A stretch of 64,000 nt of DNA from NCBI GenBank assembly GCA_024644595.1, contig JAHEHL010000010.1, positions 62,001 to 126,000 of the forward strand, read 5' to 3'. Positions 1-12,889 of this stretch are shown here, in pieces. Position numbers and translations under genes: made by a program. The DNA is from Porticoccaceae bacterium (GTDB lineage Bacteria > Pseudomonadota > Gammaproteobacteria > Pseudomonadales > Porticoccaceae). The first letter of the stretch is position 1. The number at the start of each line of letters is the position of its first letter. The notes under the pieces are model-generated. The model was not told the DNA's origin. It ran no database searches and saw only the letters and a list, made by a program, of their open reading frames with translations.

Positions 1-3
1 AAC

Positions 4-978
4 ATGGTTGAGCAAAACTGGAGCCTGGTCGCTGATATTGGCGGCACGAATGCGCGCTTTGCTGCGCTGCGAGAGGGTCAACTCGAGGGTGAATTTGAGT
101 TTTATCACTCAGTGGAGGAGTATCCGGAGTTCAGTGATCTGGTGGTTAAGTTGAGAGATGAAATTGCTGCAGCGAGCGGTTTTGTCGGTGCGCCGAAGTC
201 TGTCTGTCTGGCCGTGGCCTGCCCAGCGGATGTTGAGCATATTTCATTTACCAATAGTCACTGGGAGTTTACCAAGGACCAGTTAAAGCATTGGTTTGAT
301 TGTGAGCAACTGGTAGTGATCAATGATTTTGAGGCGGTGGCTCACGGTATTACCGAACTTAAAGCGGACGATGTTATTCAGATTGGCGGCGATAAAGCCC
401 AGCTTCATAAACCAATTGGTATTCTGGGCGCTGGCACCGGTCTGGGGATGGCCGCGCTGATTTCCCATAGTGATGGCTACCATGTGCTTGACACTGAGGG
501 CGGCCATGCGGATTTTGCGCCGGTTGATCAGCGTCAGATGGATCTATTGAGCTGTCTGCGCCAGACCTACAAGCGTGTTTCACTGGAACGGGTATTGTCT
601 GGGAAAGGCATCGTTAATATTTATACGGCGATTTGTCAGATGGAAAAGGCACCGGTCAAATTCAATACACCGCCAGAGGTTGTTGCGGCCGCTATTGATG
701 GCAGTGATCCTGTTGCACTGGCTGCGCTAAATACTTTCTGCGAGTCGATGGGGGCTGCGGCGGGCAATCTGGCACTAACCCTGGGTGCCAGAGGCGGTAT
801 CTATATTGCTGGTGGTGTTGTGCCACGGTTTAGTGACTTTTTTGCCAGCAGTGGATTCCGCAACAAGTTTGAAGATAAAGGCCGCTTTGTCTCTTATCTT
901 CAGCCAATCCCAGTGTATTTGGTGATGCGCAATAATCTTGGTCTGCTCGGTGCGGCAAAAAAATTGCATCTTAAATAA
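4..978 (+). CDS. glk: Glucokinase
   Basis: N-term LVADIGGTNARFA phosphate-binding motif, LGAGTGLGMA, EGGHADFAP; upstream of eda/zwf/pgl. Confidence 0.95.
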   Translation: MVEQNWSLVADIGGTNARFAALREGQLEGEFEFYHSVEEYPEFSDLVVKLRDEIAAASGFVGAPKSVCLAVACPADVEHISFTNSHWEFTKDQLKHWFDCEQLVVINDFEAVAHGITELKADDVIQIGGDKAQLHKPIGILGAGTGLGMAALISHSDGYHVLDTEGGHADFAPVDQRQMDLLSCLRQTYKRVSLERVLSGKGIVNIYTAICQMEKAPVKFNTPPEVVAAAIDGSDPVALAALNTFCESMGAAAGNLALTLGARGGIYIAGGVVPRFSDFFASSGFRNKFEDKGRFVSYLQPIPVYLVMRNNLGLLGAAKKLHLK

Positions 979-1043
979 CCTCACAAATAACAGACCAGAA
1001 ATAACACAAAAGAATTTATACAATAGTATTCAAGGAGAAGTCA

Positions 1044-1661
1044 GTGCGAGATTTATTGGCCGGCGTTACGGTTGTTCCGGTAATTGTGATTGATCGAGTT
1101 GAGGATGCTGTACCCCTCGCCGAGGCACTCGTTGCCGGTGGGTTGAATGTGCTTGAAGTTACCTTGCGCACTGCAGCAGCTGAAGAGGGTATTCGTCAAA
1201 TTATTGCCCAGATTCCCGATGCGATTGTGGGTACCGGCACAGTCTGTACGCCCGAGCAGGTCAAGCTGTCAGAAGATCTCGGCTGTCAGTTTATGGTCTC
1301 TCCGGGCAGCACTGACAATCTTTTGGCCGCGGCACAGCAGTCATCTATTGAACTGTTGCCTGGTATCTCGTCGGCCAGCGATTTGATGCGTTGCATGGAA
1401 TACGGTCACCGAGACTTTAAATTTTTCCCCGCCGAGGCCTCTGGTGGCGCGGCGATGATCAAGGCGTTGGCCGGCCCATTTGGCGATGCACGTATCTGCC
1501 CCACTGGTGGAATCGGTTTGCACAACGTGATGGAATATCTGTCGCTGCCAAATGTACTATGTGTTGGCGGCTCCTGGATCTGTCCTGCGCAGATGGTTAA
1601 TGAGCAGCGCTGGGATGAGATTGAACAGTTGGCGCGTGAGGCCAGTGTGCTGGGTCAGTGA
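1044..1661 (+). CDS. eda: 2-dehydro-3-deoxyphosphogluconate (KDPG) aldolase
   Basis: 205 aa; VPVIVIDRVEDAVPLAEALVAGGLNVLEVTLRT, VGTGTV, FKFFPAE, CPTGGI motifs. Confidence 0.95.
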   Translation: MRDLLAGVTVVPVIVIDRVEDAVPLAEALVAGGLNVLEVTLRTAAAEEGIRQIIAQIPDAIVGTGTVCTPEQVKLSEDLGCQFMVSPGSTDNLLAAAQQSSIELLPGISSASDLMRCMEYGHRDFKFFPAEASGGAAMIKALAGPFGDARICPTGGIGLHNVMEYLSLPNVLCVGGSWICPAQMVNEQRWDEIEQLAREASVLGQ

Positions 1662-1726
1662 CTTGAAGTTGATATCTTTTGCGTGTTTGTTTAACGCATT
1701 CTATAAAATGCTAAACCCTGAGGTTT

Positions 1727-3187
<1,461 letters not shown>

Positions 3188-3230
3188 TCTGTCACACAGT
3201 GTAATAGCGACCCCTAAAAAGAGCACAGTT

Positions 3231-3920
3231 ATGTCGATGATTGAATTCGAAAACACCTCAGCGCTGGATGCAGCACTCACCGGTAAAGTCAGCGAGCTAT
3301 TGCGTAAAGCCATAGCCTGCAATGGCAGCGCCTCTCTGGTGGTATCTGGCGGACGCACACCGGTTGGTTTTTTCCACCTGCTGTCGCAGCAGGATCTCGA
3401 CTGGTCAAAAGTTACGGTTGCCCTGGCTGACGAGCGCTGGGTCGATGCCGATCACCCAGATAGCAATGAGAAATTGGTCCGCGAAAACCTGCTTATCAAC
3501 GAAGCCCATAAAGCTCAGTATCTGGCCTTAAAAAACGGCGCTGAAGATGCTGTCGATGGCGAAGCTGAATGTCAGCGTCAACTGGCTTCGATTGGCCGCT
3601 TTACTGTGGTGATTTTGGGTATGGGCGATGATGGCCACACGGCATCGCTGTTTCCGGAAAGCGCAGCACTGGCGAAAGGTTTGGATATGCATTCAGGGCG
3701 CGACTGCATTGCCGTGACACCTGTTCACGCACCACATCAGCGGATGAGTATGACCTTGCCACGGCTGCTCAACAGCGAGTCGCTATTTATTCATATAAGT
3801 GGTATCAGCAAGCAACAGGTATTGGCCAGAGCCAATGCTGGTGATGATGTTATGGCGTTGCCGATCCGCGCTGTGCTGCACCAGCAGAGCACGCCAGTGG
3901 CAATCTATTGGGCTCATTGA
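3231..3920 (+). CDS. pgl: 6-phosphogluconolactonase (DevB/SOL type)
   Basis: VVSGGRTPVGFFHLLS, LADERWV, LGMGDDGHTASLFP motifs; directly downstream of zwf. Confidence 0.95.
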   Translation: MSMIEFENTSALDAALTGKVSELLRKAIACNGSASLVVSGGRTPVGFFHLLSQQDLDWSKVTVALADERWVDADHPDSNEKLVRENLLINEAHKAQYLALKNGAEDAVDGEAECQRQLASIGRFTVVILGMGDDGHTASLFPESAALAKGLDMHSGRDCIAVTPVHAPHQRMSMTLPRLLNSESLFIHISGISKQQVLARANAGDDVMALPIRAVLHQQSTPVAIYWAH

Positions 3921-4038
3921 TCGCTCGGCTGCTAGGTTAATTCGCAAATCTATTGTCTATGCAGTGATTAAAGCAGGGTAAATAGCAGGCCTAAAAGGTG
4001 GCCATCCATGGCCTGGAAGAGACGGTTTTTCTCATTGG

Positions 4039-5484
4039 CTACTGGATAACGTCGCCAACTCGAACAATTTTTAATGTGTTTGTGCCGCCGTGCACATTGA
4101 CAAAATCCCCTTTGGTAATCAGTACCAAATCGCCGTCGCTGACGACCTCGTGTTCGCGCAAGGTTTCTACTGCGCGGTGATTGACCTGCGATGGATCAAG
4201 TTCCGATGCGTTGAAAGGTATCGGCACGACCCCTTTGTACAGGGCGGTGACTTCACAGGTGCCGGGTTTTTCGGCCATGGCGTAGATAGGCAGTGACGAG
4301 GTGATTCGCGACATAATCAGTGGTGCAAAACCGGTCGCGGTCATACAGATAACCGCTTTCACTCCGCGCAGATGGTTGGCCACATACATAGCGGCAAGTG
4401 CCAGCGACTCATCAATACTGGAAAAGGTTTCGTCGATGCGGTGCTTGGAGCGCTGCGCGAGGGGGTGGCGCTCGGCACCCTCAATAACGCGTGCCATCGC
4501 CTTTACCGTATCAACAGGGTATTTCCCCGCTGCGGTTTCTGCTGACAGCATCACGGCATCGGTGCCATCGAGAACTGCATTGGCGACATCGAAGACTTCT
4601 GCCCGAGTCGGGGTGGGTGCGGTAATCATCGATTCCATCATCTGGGTTGCGGTGATAACCACTTTATTGGCGGCATTGGCGGCATCGATCAGTTGTTTTT
4701 GTACTGCGACCAGGTTGGCATCGCCAATCTCTACGCCGAGATCGCCGCGGGCCACCATTACACCGTCGGCGCTGGCGATAATGCCGGGCAAAAATTGTTC
4801 TGTAATGGCTTCGGCGCGCTCAATTTTGGCAATAATACGGGCTTGGCTGCCGGCTTCGATCAGCAGGTTGCGGGTCTCTTCGATATCGTCTTTTGAGCGA
4901 ACAAAAGAGATGGCCAGATAATCGGTGTTGAGCGCTGCGGCGGTTTTTATGTCCGCACGATCTTTCTCTGTAAGGGCCGGTGCCGAGAGTCCACCGCCAA
5001 ATTTGTTCACGCCTTTCTTGCTTGACAGAACGCCACCCTGAACGACTCGACAGGTCACTGAGTGATCATCGCGCGATTCAACCTTAAAGGTCAGTCGTCC
5101 GTCGTCGAGCAGTAAAATATCATCGACGCCGATATCGGCAAGTAGGTCGCTGGCGATATAGACGCCGTTTTGATCACCCGAGTTGATGCCGATCTGGCTG
5201 TTGAGAATGAAACGGTCATTGTCAGCCAGATCAATTTTTATATCATCGATAAAGCTGCCGATACGAATTTTGGGTCCCTGCATATCGCAGAGAATGCCGA
5301 CTGGAGTTTTCAGCTCCTGTGCAATTTTGCGAATACTCTTCGCACGCAGACAGTGCTCATCAGCAGTGCCATGGGAGAAGTTGAGTCGGAATACATTGAC
5401 GCCGGCCAGGATCAGTTCGCGGATACAGCTCTCGTCACTGGAGGCGGGGCCTAGTGTGGCGAGAATCTTCGTTCTACGTGGCAT
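4039..5484 (-). CDS. pyk: Pyruvate kinase
   Basis: [43 protein letters not shown] motifs; start overlaps the gap stop by 11 nt. Confidence 0.97.
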   Translation of the reverse strand: MPRRTKILATLGPASSDESCIRELILAGVNVFRLNFSHGTADEHCLRAKSIRKIAQELKTPVGILCDMQGPKIRIGSFIDDIKIDLADNDRFILNSQIGINSGDQNGVYIASDLLADIGVDDILLLDDGRLTFKVESRDDHSVTCRVVQGGVLSSKKGVNKFGGGLSAPALTEKDRADIKTAAALNTDYLAISFVRSKDDIEETRNLLIEAGSQARIIAKIERAEAITEQFLPGIIASADGVMVARGDLGVEIGDANLVAVQKQLIDAANAANKVVITATQMMESMITAPTPTRAEVFDVANAVLDGTDAVMLSAETAAGKYPVDTVKAMARVIEGAERHPLAQRSKHRIDETFSSIDESLALAAMYVANHLRGVKAVICMTATGFAPLIMSRITSSLPIYAMAEKPGTCEVTALYKGVVPIPFNASELDPSQVNHRAVETLREHEVVSDGDLVLITKGDFVNVHGGTNTLKIVRVGDVIQ

Positions 5485-6502
5485 CCTGATGCTCCGCTAC
5501 GCGGCATAACAGGGCGAGTGAGTTGTCGAGCATGCGGTTGGAGAACCCCCACTCATTGTCATACCAGGCCATTACTTTAACTAGGGATCCATTGACTCGT
5601 GTCTGTGTAGCATCGAAGTTACAGGAGGCGGGAATGTGATTAAAATCGATAGACACCAGCGGCTTGTCGTTGTAGCTGAGTACCTCTTTGAGTTTACCCT
5701 GTGAAGCTTCAAGCAGTAACGCATTGACCTCGTCCACGGAGGTTTCGCGGCCAGCATTAAAGGTCAGGTCAACCAGTGACACATTGATTGTTGGGACACG
5801 CACGGCCAATCCGTCGAGCTTTCCGGCTAGCTCTGGCAGAACCAGGCCAATTGCTGCCGCAGCACCCGTCTTGGTGGGGATCATTGACTGGGTTGCAGAT
5901 CGTGCACGGTAGACATCTGAGTGGCAAACATCGCTAAGTTGTTGATCGTTGGTATAGGCGTGAACTGTAGTCATATAGCCGCTGAGGATACCCAGGGACT
6001 CGTGCAGGGGCGCAACCATTGGCGCTAGGCAGTTGGTGGTGCAAGACGCATTTGAGATGATGGTCTGCGAGCCATCGAGAACATGGTCATTGACGCCGAA
6101 CACAACGGTGGCGTCAACGTCTGATCCGGGCGCTGAAATAAGCACCTTTTTGGCGCCGGCTTCGAGGTGCAGGGCAGCTTTCTCGCGACTGGTGAATACA
6201 CCTGTGCACTCACACACAAGATCCACGTCGAGCTCAGCCCAGGGCAGATCGGTCGGATCGCGTTCGCTCGACCAGTTGATTACATCACCGTTTATGACAA
6301 TTGCGCCATCGGTGACTTCAACATGTTGATTAAATCGACCGTGAACGGTATCAAACTGCAGTAAGTGGGCATTGATCTCAAGGCTGCCAAGATCATTGAT
6401 CGCAACGATTTGTATCTGCTTTTGGAGTTCGGGGCGCTCGTAGAGTGCGCGAACGATGTTACGGCCAATGCGGCCAAAACCATTAATAGCAATTCTATAC
6501 AT
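5474..6502 (-). CDS. gap: Type I glyceraldehyde-3-phosphate dehydrogenase
   Basis: [39 protein letters not shown] motifs. Confidence 0.97.
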   Translation of the reverse strand: MYRIAINGFGRIGRNIVRALYERPELQKQIQIVAINDLGSLEINAHLLQFDTVHGRFNQHVEVTDGAIVINGDVINWSSERDPTDLPWAELDVDLVCECTGVFTSREKAALHLEAGAKKVLISAPGSDVDATVVFGVNDHVLDGSQTIISNASCTTNCLAPMVAPLHESLGILSGYMTTVHAYTNDQQLSDVCHSDVYRARSATQSMIPTKTGAAAAIGLVLPELAGKLDGLAVRVPTINVSLVDLTFNAGRETSVDEVNALLLEASQGKLKEVLSYNDKPLVSIDFNHIPASCNFDATQTRVNGSLVKVMAWYDNEWGFSNRMLDNSLALLCRVAEHQDAT

Positions 6503-6520
6503 AATCAGATTTCACTTAAA

Positions 6521-6535
6521 TGTAGTAAACTTACG
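6521..6535. promoter_or_regulatory. Candidate HexR operator in the gap/hexR divergent intergenic region
   Basis: TGTAGTAAACTTACG: near-palindromic, close to the HexR consensus as recalled (TGTARTWWWAYTACA); lies 19 bp upstream of the gap start. Confidence 0.5.
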
Positions 6536-6742
6536 TAAATTATAGTCTTATGGTTTCTCGCCGGCAATAAAAACTGGTTTTTATTAGGTATAGTAACGTT
6601 TTAATCCTGTTTTTAGCGTTGATATAGCAGGTTGATGAAATTTTCTTACCAGTCTAGTTGTTTCAGCGGACATTTGCCGAGAAAGCCCGTAAACTTTGTG
6701 ATGTTTTTGTGTAAAAAGACGAAAAATCAGAGAGATAGAGCT

Positions 6743-7600
6743 ATGAACGGACAAAATTTGATCAATGTCATTGCTGATCAGTTGCCGAATCTTAATAAGT
6801 CTGAGAGTAAGGTGGCCAAGGTGATTCTGGCTGACCCTGATGCGGCAACCCAATCCAGTATTGCCGCTCTGGCCAAGGCTGCCTCGGTGAGTGAGCCGAG
6901 CGTTAACCGATTCTGCAAGCGCTTTGATGCGGCTGGATTCCCCGACTTTAAACTGCGGCTGGCGAAAGCTCTGGTCAGCGGAGTGCGCTTCGTTAATCGC
7001 AATGTCGATCCGGATGATGATGTCAGTAGCTACACGCCAAAGATTTTCGATAGCACAATTAATAATCTGGCGATGGTGCGTGATTGCATCAGCCACAGCC
7101 TAGTCAATCAGGTGGTCGACAAGTTGATTCAGGCGCGACGGATTTATTTCTTTGGTGTCGGCGCATCCGGGTCAGTGGCACGAGATGCCGAGAACAAGTT
7201 TTTCCGCTTTAATCTGCCGGTCTCCTTCCATGACGATGTGTTGATGCAGAGAATGTTGGCTTCAACAGGCAGTACCGGTGACGTGTTCTTTTTTATCTCT
7301 CATACCGGGCGTACAAAAGAGGTGGTCGAAATTGCCGAGATCGCACGAGCCAACGGTTCAACGGTTATTGGGTTGACGGCACCAGACTCGCCGCTGGCCC
7401 GTGTCAGCAGCGTTACCTTGGATGTTGAGGTGCCGGAGAATACCGATGAATATATGCCCATGACCTCACGGATTGTGCACCTTGTGATATTGGATGTGCT
7501 CGCCACCGGGGTCACTCTACGCCGGGGGCCGGATTTTTTGCCGCATCTGGAAAAGATCAAAAATAGTCTGGTGCCGACACGATATCCACGCAAGGATTAA
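6743..7600 (+). CDS. hexR: RpiR-family (HTH + SIS domain) regulator, HexR-like
   Basis: HTH IAALAKAASVSEPSVNRFCKRFDAAGFPDFKLRLAKAL and SIS-domain FFGVGASGSVA; location in central carbon cluster; ATG at 6743 preferred over the upstream ORF-track start at 6632. Confidence 0.85.
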   Translation: MNGQNLINVIADQLPNLNKSESKVAKVILADPDAATQSSIAALAKAASVSEPSVNRFCKRFDAAGFPDFKLRLAKALVSGVRFVNRNVDPDDDVSSYTPKIFDSTINNLAMVRDCISHSLVNQVVDKLIQARRIYFFGVGASGSVARDAENKFFRFNLPVSFHDDVLMQRMLASTGSTGDVFFFISHTGRTKEVVEIAEIARANGSTVIGLTAPDSPLARVSSVTLDVEVPENTDEYMPMTSRIVHLVILDVLATGVTLRRGPDFLPHLEKIKNSLVPTRYPRKD

Positions 7601-7712
7601 CCGCTCTCGGGTTCCTCTGACAAGCTATTTTTAGTCTCTGCTTTTCAACTAGACTTGAGCCCCATGGCGGCTTTCTACTAGACTACTGTTTTAACTCAGA
7701 GATAGTCACCTG

Positions 7713-9650
7713 ATGTCAGAATTTCCAGCACACCCAGTTCCCCGCCAATGGTCAGACTCAGCCTGGATTGATCAGCCCGCCTATGAGGCAATGTATCAAC
7801 AGTCTATCGAAAACCCGGATCAGTTCTGGGCCGATCAGGCCGCCCAGTTCCTAAACTGGGAAAGCCCGTGGGAGACCGTGTGCCGGAGTGATATTAACCA
7901 GGGCCAGGCCGCGTGGTTTGAGGGTGGCAAGCTCAATGTTGCAGTCAACTGTATCGATCGGCATTTGCTTACTCGAGCTGATCAGAGCGCAATTATCTGG
8001 GAGGGGGACGATCCCTCCGACGATACCCGGATCAGCTACGCGAAGCTCCATGAGCAGGTGTCAAAACTGGGTAATGTGCTACGTGAGCGAGGAGTGAAGA
8101 AGGGCGATCGGGTGTGTATTTATATGCCGATGATTCCCGAGGCTGCCTATGCCATGCTAGCCTGCGCTCGGATTGGTGCCGTTCACTCGGTGGTGTTTGG
8201 TGGCTTTTCGCCCGATGCGCTTAAAGACCGTATTCTCGACTCTGACTGCCAGGTGGTGATTACCGCCGATGAGGGTGTGCGGTCAGGCAAGCCTATTCCG
8301 CTTAAAACCAATACCGATAAAGCCTTGGCCAACTGTCCAAATGTGCACACTTGCCTGATTGTGCGTCGCACCGGTGCGGACATTGAGCTGCACGACAATC
8401 GCGATGTTTGGTACCACGAGGCGATCGAGTCTGTCTCTGCCAAGTGTGTGGCGGAGGTAATGGACGCTGAAGATCCGCTATTTATCCTCTACACGTCCGG
8501 CTCGACTGGAAAACCCAAGGGTGTTGTTCACAGCACGGCCGGCTATCTGTTGATGGCGGCAATGACCCACAAATATACCTTTGACTATAAAGACGGTGAT
8601 GTTTTTTGGTGTACCGCTGATGTTGGCTGGGTAACCGGCCACAGTTACAGCGTTTATGGGCCACTCTGTAATGGCGGCATTACATTGATGTTTGAGGGAG
8701 TACCAACTTACCCGGATGCTTCGCGATTTTGGCAGGTCGTTGACAAACATCAAGTCAGTCAATTTTATACTGCGCCAACGGCTATTCGATCTTTGATGGC
8801 CGCCGGCGACAAATTTGTCACAGAGACGTCCAGGAGTTCGCTTAAGTTGCTGGGAACGGTTGGCGAGCCAATCAATCCTGAAGCCTGGGAATGGTATTAC
8901 CGGGTGGTGGGAGAATCGCGCTGCCCGATCGTCGACACCTGGTGGCAGACTGAAACCGGCGCCCATATGCTGACGCCACTGCCTGGTGCAACAGCGCTCA
9001 AGCCCGGCTCTGCCACTCGTCCATTCTTTGGCGTGCAGCCGGTTCTGCTTGATACAGATGGACAGGAGGTCGAAGGTGAAGGCGAGGGACTGTTGATGAT
9101 CAAGGCCTCGTGGCCGAGTCAGATACGATCGATCTATGGTGATCGGCAGCGCTTTGTTGATACCTACTTCGGAGCCTATCCGGGTTACTACTTTACCGGC
9201 GACGGCGCCCGCCGTGACGAAGACGGCTATTACTGGATCACCGGTCGCGTCGATGATGTATTGAATATCTCAGGTCATCGTATGGGCACAGCCGAGGTGG
9301 AGAGCGCGCTGGTGTTGCATGAGAAAATTGCTGAGGCCGCAGTGGTTGGCTGCCCCCACGATATCAAAGGGGAGGGTATTTACTGCTATGTCACACCAAT
9401 GAATGGAATTGAGCCGGACGAAGCTCTGCGTCTGGAATTGATTTCGCTTTGCGTCAAAGAGATTGGGCCGATTGCCAAGCCGGATATCATTCAGTGGGCA
9501 CCTGGTCTGCCAAAGACCCGTTCGGGGAAGATTATGCGTCGCATCCTACGCAAAATAGCTGCTAATGAGCTGGATAGTTTGGGAGATACCTCAACCCTTG
9601 CCGACCCGGCGGTGGTTGATGAGCTGATTAGCAACCGCGCCAATCAGTAA
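7713..9650 (+). CDS. acs: Acetyl-CoA synthetase (AMP-forming)
   Basis: 645 aa; [63 protein letters not shown] motifs. Confidence 0.97.
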   Translation: MSEFPAHPVPRQWSDSAWIDQPAYEAMYQQSIENPDQFWADQAAQFLNWESPWETVCRSDINQGQAAWFEGGKLNVAVNCIDRHLLTRADQSAIIWEGDDPSDDTRISYAKLHEQVSKLGNVLRERGVKKGDRVCIYMPMIPEAAYAMLACARIGAVHSVVFGGFSPDALKDRILDSDCQVVITADEGVRSGKPIPLKTNTDKALANCPNVHTCLIVRRTGADIELHDNRDVWYHEAIESVSAKCVAEVMDAEDPLFILYTSGSTGKPKGVVHSTAGYLLMAAMTHKYTFDYKDGDVFWCTADVGWVTGHSYSVYGPLCNGGITLMFEGVPTYPDASRFWQVVDKHQVSQFYTAPTAIRSLMAAGDKFVTETSRSSLKLLGTVGEPINPEAWEWYYRVVGESRCPIVDTWWQTETGAHMLTPLPGATALKPGSATRPFFGVQPVLLDTDGQEVEGEGEGLLMIKASWPSQIRSIYGDRQRFVDTYFGAYPGYYFTGDGARRDEDGYYWITGRVDDVLNISGHRMGTAEVESALVLHEKIAEAAVVGCPHDIKGEGIYCYVTPMNGIEPDEALRLELISLCVKEIGPIAKPDIIQWAPGLPKTRSGKIMRRILRKIAANELDSLGDTSTLADPAVVDELISNRANQ

Positions 9651-9809
9651 CACAACAGTTGAACGTTTTCATGTGAACCCTGCAGGGCGTATGTGTATAG
9701 CGCATTGCCCAAAATTTTAGTGCAAGCTACGCGGCCCATGCCGGCCTTTATTCGTAAAAGGGTGTGTAAATAGACTACTATGGGCGCTTAAAAAAGGGCG
9801 GAGATCCTT

Positions 9810-10688
9810 ATGATGAAACTAGTCAACTTTTTCTTTAAAGCCTTTATATGTCTGCTGCTGGTCTATGGGATTTTGTTATTGTTGCCTGCTCACAATCAGG
9901 TCAAAGCGATTCCGTTCTATTCCAGCCACACCCAAGGTGTCAACAATATTGCCCACGGCACGGGTCGCGAGTTGCTGCCGGGTAATACTCTTGAGGGTGC
10001 ACTTAATGCGGTCGCCTATGGCGCCGATATTATTGAGCTGGACGTGCACCTAACTGCGGATGATGTTGTCGTGGTCAGACATGATGCGAGTATAGATGCG
10101 ACCACAAATGGCAGCGGTTTAATTGCTGAAATGACACTTGCAGAACTACAGACCTTTGATGCCGGCTATCATGAAACTGACTATCCGGATAAAGTGGCGG
10201 CAGCGGGGGTGCGTATTCCCACCCTTGAGTCACTCTTTGTCGCGCTGCCCAATCATCGGTATCTGATTGAATTAAAGCCGGATGATACTGAGACCGGTAT
10301 TGCCCTGTGTCGGTTGATTGATAAGCACAAGCTCAAGGATCAGGTTATCGTCGGATCTTTCTTTACATCGGTATTAGAACATTTTCGCGACGTATGTCCG
10401 CAGGTGCCGACATCGCTTGGTGAGAGTGAGGCACAAAAACTTTTTATTCTCAGCGGATTGGGGCTGGGGCATCTTTTTAAGCCGTCAGGTTACTCAGTTC
10501 AATTACCTTATGAATACAAAGGCATAAAGTTGGTTTCCAAGTCTCTCGTTAAGTCTGCACGACGGCTTAATTTACAGGTTGATGTTTGGACGGTAAATAA
10601 CCCTGACACAATGGCTGAATTGATCGATTTGGGAGTCAACGGAATTATCACTGACCGTCCGGATATTATTCAAGCATTTGATATGTAA
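9810..10688 (+). CDS. Glycerophosphodiester phosphodiesterase family protein, membrane-anchored
   Basis: N-term hydrophobic segment; HGTGRELLPGNTLEGALNAVAYGADIIELDVHLTADDVVVVRHD GDPD motif. Confidence 0.9.
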   Translation: MMKLVNFFFKAFICLLLVYGILLLLPAHNQVKAIPFYSSHTQGVNNIAHGTGRELLPGNTLEGALNAVAYGADIIELDVHLTADDVVVVRHDASIDATTNGSGLIAEMTLAELQTFDAGYHETDYPDKVAAAGVRIPTLESLFVALPNHRYLIELKPDDTETGIALCRLIDKHKLKDQVIVGSFFTSVLEHFRDVCPQVPTSLGESEAQKLFILSGLGLGHLFKPSGYSVQLPYEYKGIKLVSKSLVKSARRLNLQVDVWTVNNPDTMAELIDLGVNGIITDRPDIIQAFDM

Positions 10689-10740
10689 AGAAAATACATA
10701 TTGTTTGAAGTCATAAAAAGACTGGCAACATTAGTGTTAT

Positions 10741-11127
10741 TTGCCTAAAAATAATACATTAATGGATAGTGAAGCGCGTCATAATTACGGAATGAACGAA
10801 TACATGAGCAAAGAATTAGCACGATTAATGAGACAGGCTGGTGTGTCGCAAAGTGGACTTTCACGGGCGACTGGCGTGCCTCAACCGACCATTAATCGCA
10901 TTCTCAGTCAGACCACTCAAAATCCGCGGCGTGAGTCGATGGTGCGACTGGCTAATTATTTCGGCGTGCCGACCGAGACACTCTACGATAAACCTGAAAC
11001 CGGGAAAAAATCGCGCAAAAACAACGGGGCTATCGAGGACGTTTTTAATCGAATTCTGAGCCTTTCCAAGACCGAGCGTTCGACCCTGTTCACGCTGGTG
11101 GCCGATAAATTTAATGACGGTAAATAG
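10741..11127 (+). CDS. XRE-family HTH transcriptional regulator
   Basis: HTH: LARLMRQAGVSQSGLSRATGVPQPTINRILSQTTQNPRRESMVRLANYFGV; true start may be the ATG at 10762 or 10792. Confidence 0.75.
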   Translation: MPKNNTLMDSEARHNYGMNEYMSKELARLMRQAGVSQSGLSRATGVPQPTINRILSQTTQNPRRESMVRLANYFGVPTETLYDKPETGKKSRKNNGAIEDVFNRILSLSKTERSTLFTLVADKFNDGK

Positions 11128-11142
11128 TAGTTGTTTGGCTTC

Positions 11143-11325
11143 TTAACTGCGCGCGGACACAATTGACTCACTAACATTCTGCAGTAAATCCATTAATTTA
11201 AGTTGTTCGGCTTCACTGATCGAGGCCAGCTTCGCCTCAAATTCGACTAATCCCGCTTCAAAATGTATCTGCAAATCAGAGGCGTTTAATGTTGTTTTTT
11301 TTGCCTGTCCTTTAGTCATTTTCAA
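11143..11325 (-). CDS. Small hypothetical protein (60 aa)
   Basis: Intergenic ORF on the minus strand not overlapping neighbours, soluble coiled-coil-like composition; no family recognised. Confidence 0.4.
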   Translation of the reverse strand: MKMTKGQAKKTTLNASDLQIHFEAGLVEFEAKLASISEAEQLKLMDLLQNVSESIVSARS

Positions 11326-11389
11326 GCTCTAATGTGTTAACTGATATACATTCTCGTGTATTTACTCTATGGTTGATATAGCGCTAAAG

Positions 11390-11411
11390 AACTAATACTT
11401 TAGTATTAGTT
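11390..11411. repeat. Perfect 10-bp inverted repeat with 2-nt centre (operator candidate)
   Basis: AACTAATACT-TT-AGTATTAGTT upstream of the LysE-family gene. Confidence 0.6.
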
Positions 11412-11477
11412 GGCATAGGCCTGTTTTAAAGTTGCAAGGCTGTATAAAAAAATACAGGCTTTAATACAAGGATATTT

Positions 11478-12137
11478 ATGGCTACCGAATTCTGGATTTC
11501 ACTCACGTTGGTGTGTCTGCTTGGGGCAATGTCACCTGGTCCCAGTCTGGCCGTGATCGTGGGTGTTTCGATGGCCCAAGGTCGTCTCGGAGGCGTTTTG
11601 GCCGCTCTGGCGCATGGAATGGCGATCATGTTATTTGCCTTGGTTACGGTGCTCGGTCTGGTCGTGGTATTGCAGCGTTATGAAACTGCATTTCAAGTGC
11701 TCCAGCTTTTCGGTTGTCTGTATCTGGTATGGATGGCGATAAAGTTAATTTTCTTCGCCCCGGCCAAGAGCGACGACCTGGTCGTTGCGACCAGTAGATC
11801 TAAAATGGCCGCTGCTGGCGATGGATTTATAATCGCGCTGCTCAATCCTAAAATTATAATCTTCTTTACGGCACTTTTCAGTCAGCTGGTTTCGGTTGAA
11901 AGTCAGCTTTGGGAAAGGTGGCTTATGGCATTGGTTGCCGGAGCAGTAGATGCGGTTTGGTATATGTTAGTTGCAGTGATGATATCTCACTCAAAGGTGT
12001 TGCCTCGTGTTCAAAGCAGCGGCCGCTGGCTAAACAAGATATTTGGTCTATTTCTGCTGTTTATAATTGCCGGCTATATGGTCCAGATAACTGGTGGGCA
12101 CTTTTTGTCGGGTTTAGACTCAAGCTCTTTTGGTTAA
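11478..12137 (+). CDS. LysE/RhtB-family amino acid exporter
   Basis: GAMSPGPSLAVIVGVSMAQGRLGGVLAALAHG and multiple TM segments, 219 aa. Confidence 0.85.
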   Translation: MATEFWISLTLVCLLGAMSPGPSLAVIVGVSMAQGRLGGVLAALAHGMAIMLFALVTVLGLVVVLQRYETAFQVLQLFGCLYLVWMAIKLIFFAPAKSDDLVVATSRSKMAAAGDGFIIALLNPKIIIFFTALFSQLVSVESQLWERWLMALVAGAVDAVWYMLVAVMISHSKVLPRVQSSGRWLNKIFGLFLLFIIAGYMVQITGGHFLSGLDSSSFG

Positions 12138-12217
12138 CAGCTTAATCTCCGCACTAAAATCTCTATACTGAAACTCCATGTTGAAATCTCTGTTACCAGA
12201 TTGTAAAAGGTGTCTGT

Positions 12218-12889
12218 GTGAAAACGACCTACGAAAGTCTCTATGAATTGGCTGCAAAAAATCGCGGTGGTGTCGATCAGCTTGAGGCTATATTGCCGAA
12301 AGCAAAAAGTGCTCCCCAATTGGCAGCGCAATCAGATGATCGATATTTGTCTATGATCACTCGTTGTATCTTTCGCGCCGGTTTTGTATGGCGGGTTATT
12401 GACAATAAATGGCCGGGTTTTGAGGAGGCGTTTGCTCATTTTAATCCGCTGGCGATTGCCCATTTCAGTGATGAAAAGCTTGAAGAGCTGGCTCAGGATG
12501 CGCGTATCGTTCGTAACTTTACCAAGATTGTCTCGGTCAGACATAACGCAACTTTTGTGCTGGATAAGCAGCATAGTCATGGCAGTTTCGCTAAATTTAT
12601 CGCCGATTGGCCTGAAGATGATATTGTCGGTCTTTGGCTCGAGCTCAAAAAAAATGGCTCGCGACTGGGGGGCAATTCCGGGCCGATGATGTTGCGAAGT
12701 ATGGGCAAGGATACCTTTCTGTTGACCAAAGATGTCTGTGATGCGCTAATCAATCAGGCTTTAATGAAGAAGTTTAGTCCGACTTCACAGCGTGACATGC
12801 GCTTGGTAGAGAAGGTATTTGCAGATCTCCGTGAGCAATCCGGCCGCTCTCTGTGCGAGTTGAGCCGGATTCTCGCCTGTACTGTCTGA
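12218..12889 (+). CDS. DNA-3-methyladenine glycosylase I (Tag)-like protein
   Basis: SMITRCIFRAGFVWRVIDNKWPGFEEAFAHFNP, RNFTKIVSVRHNA; divergent Tag-like architecture. Confidence 0.7.
   Translation: MKTTYESLYELAAKNRGGVDQLEAILPKAKSAPQLAAQSDDRYLSMITRCIFRAGFVWRVIDNKWPGFEEAFAHFNPLAIAHFSDEKLEELAQDARIVRNFTKIVSVRHNATFVLDKQHSHGSFAKFIADWPEDDIVGLWLELKKNGSRLGGNSGPMMLRSMGKDTFLLTKDVCDALINQALMKKFSPTSQRDMRLVEKVFADLREQSGRSLCELSRILACTV

Noticed and set aside
4301-4921. 206-aa plus-strand ORF
   Set aside because: Antisense to the well-supported pyk gene; composition is a codon-bias shadow.
6584-7096. 170-aa minus-strand ORF
   Set aside because: Antisense to the hexR-like gene, no recognisable domain.
8478-8966. 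162-aa minus-strand ORF
   Set aside because: Antisense shadow of acs.
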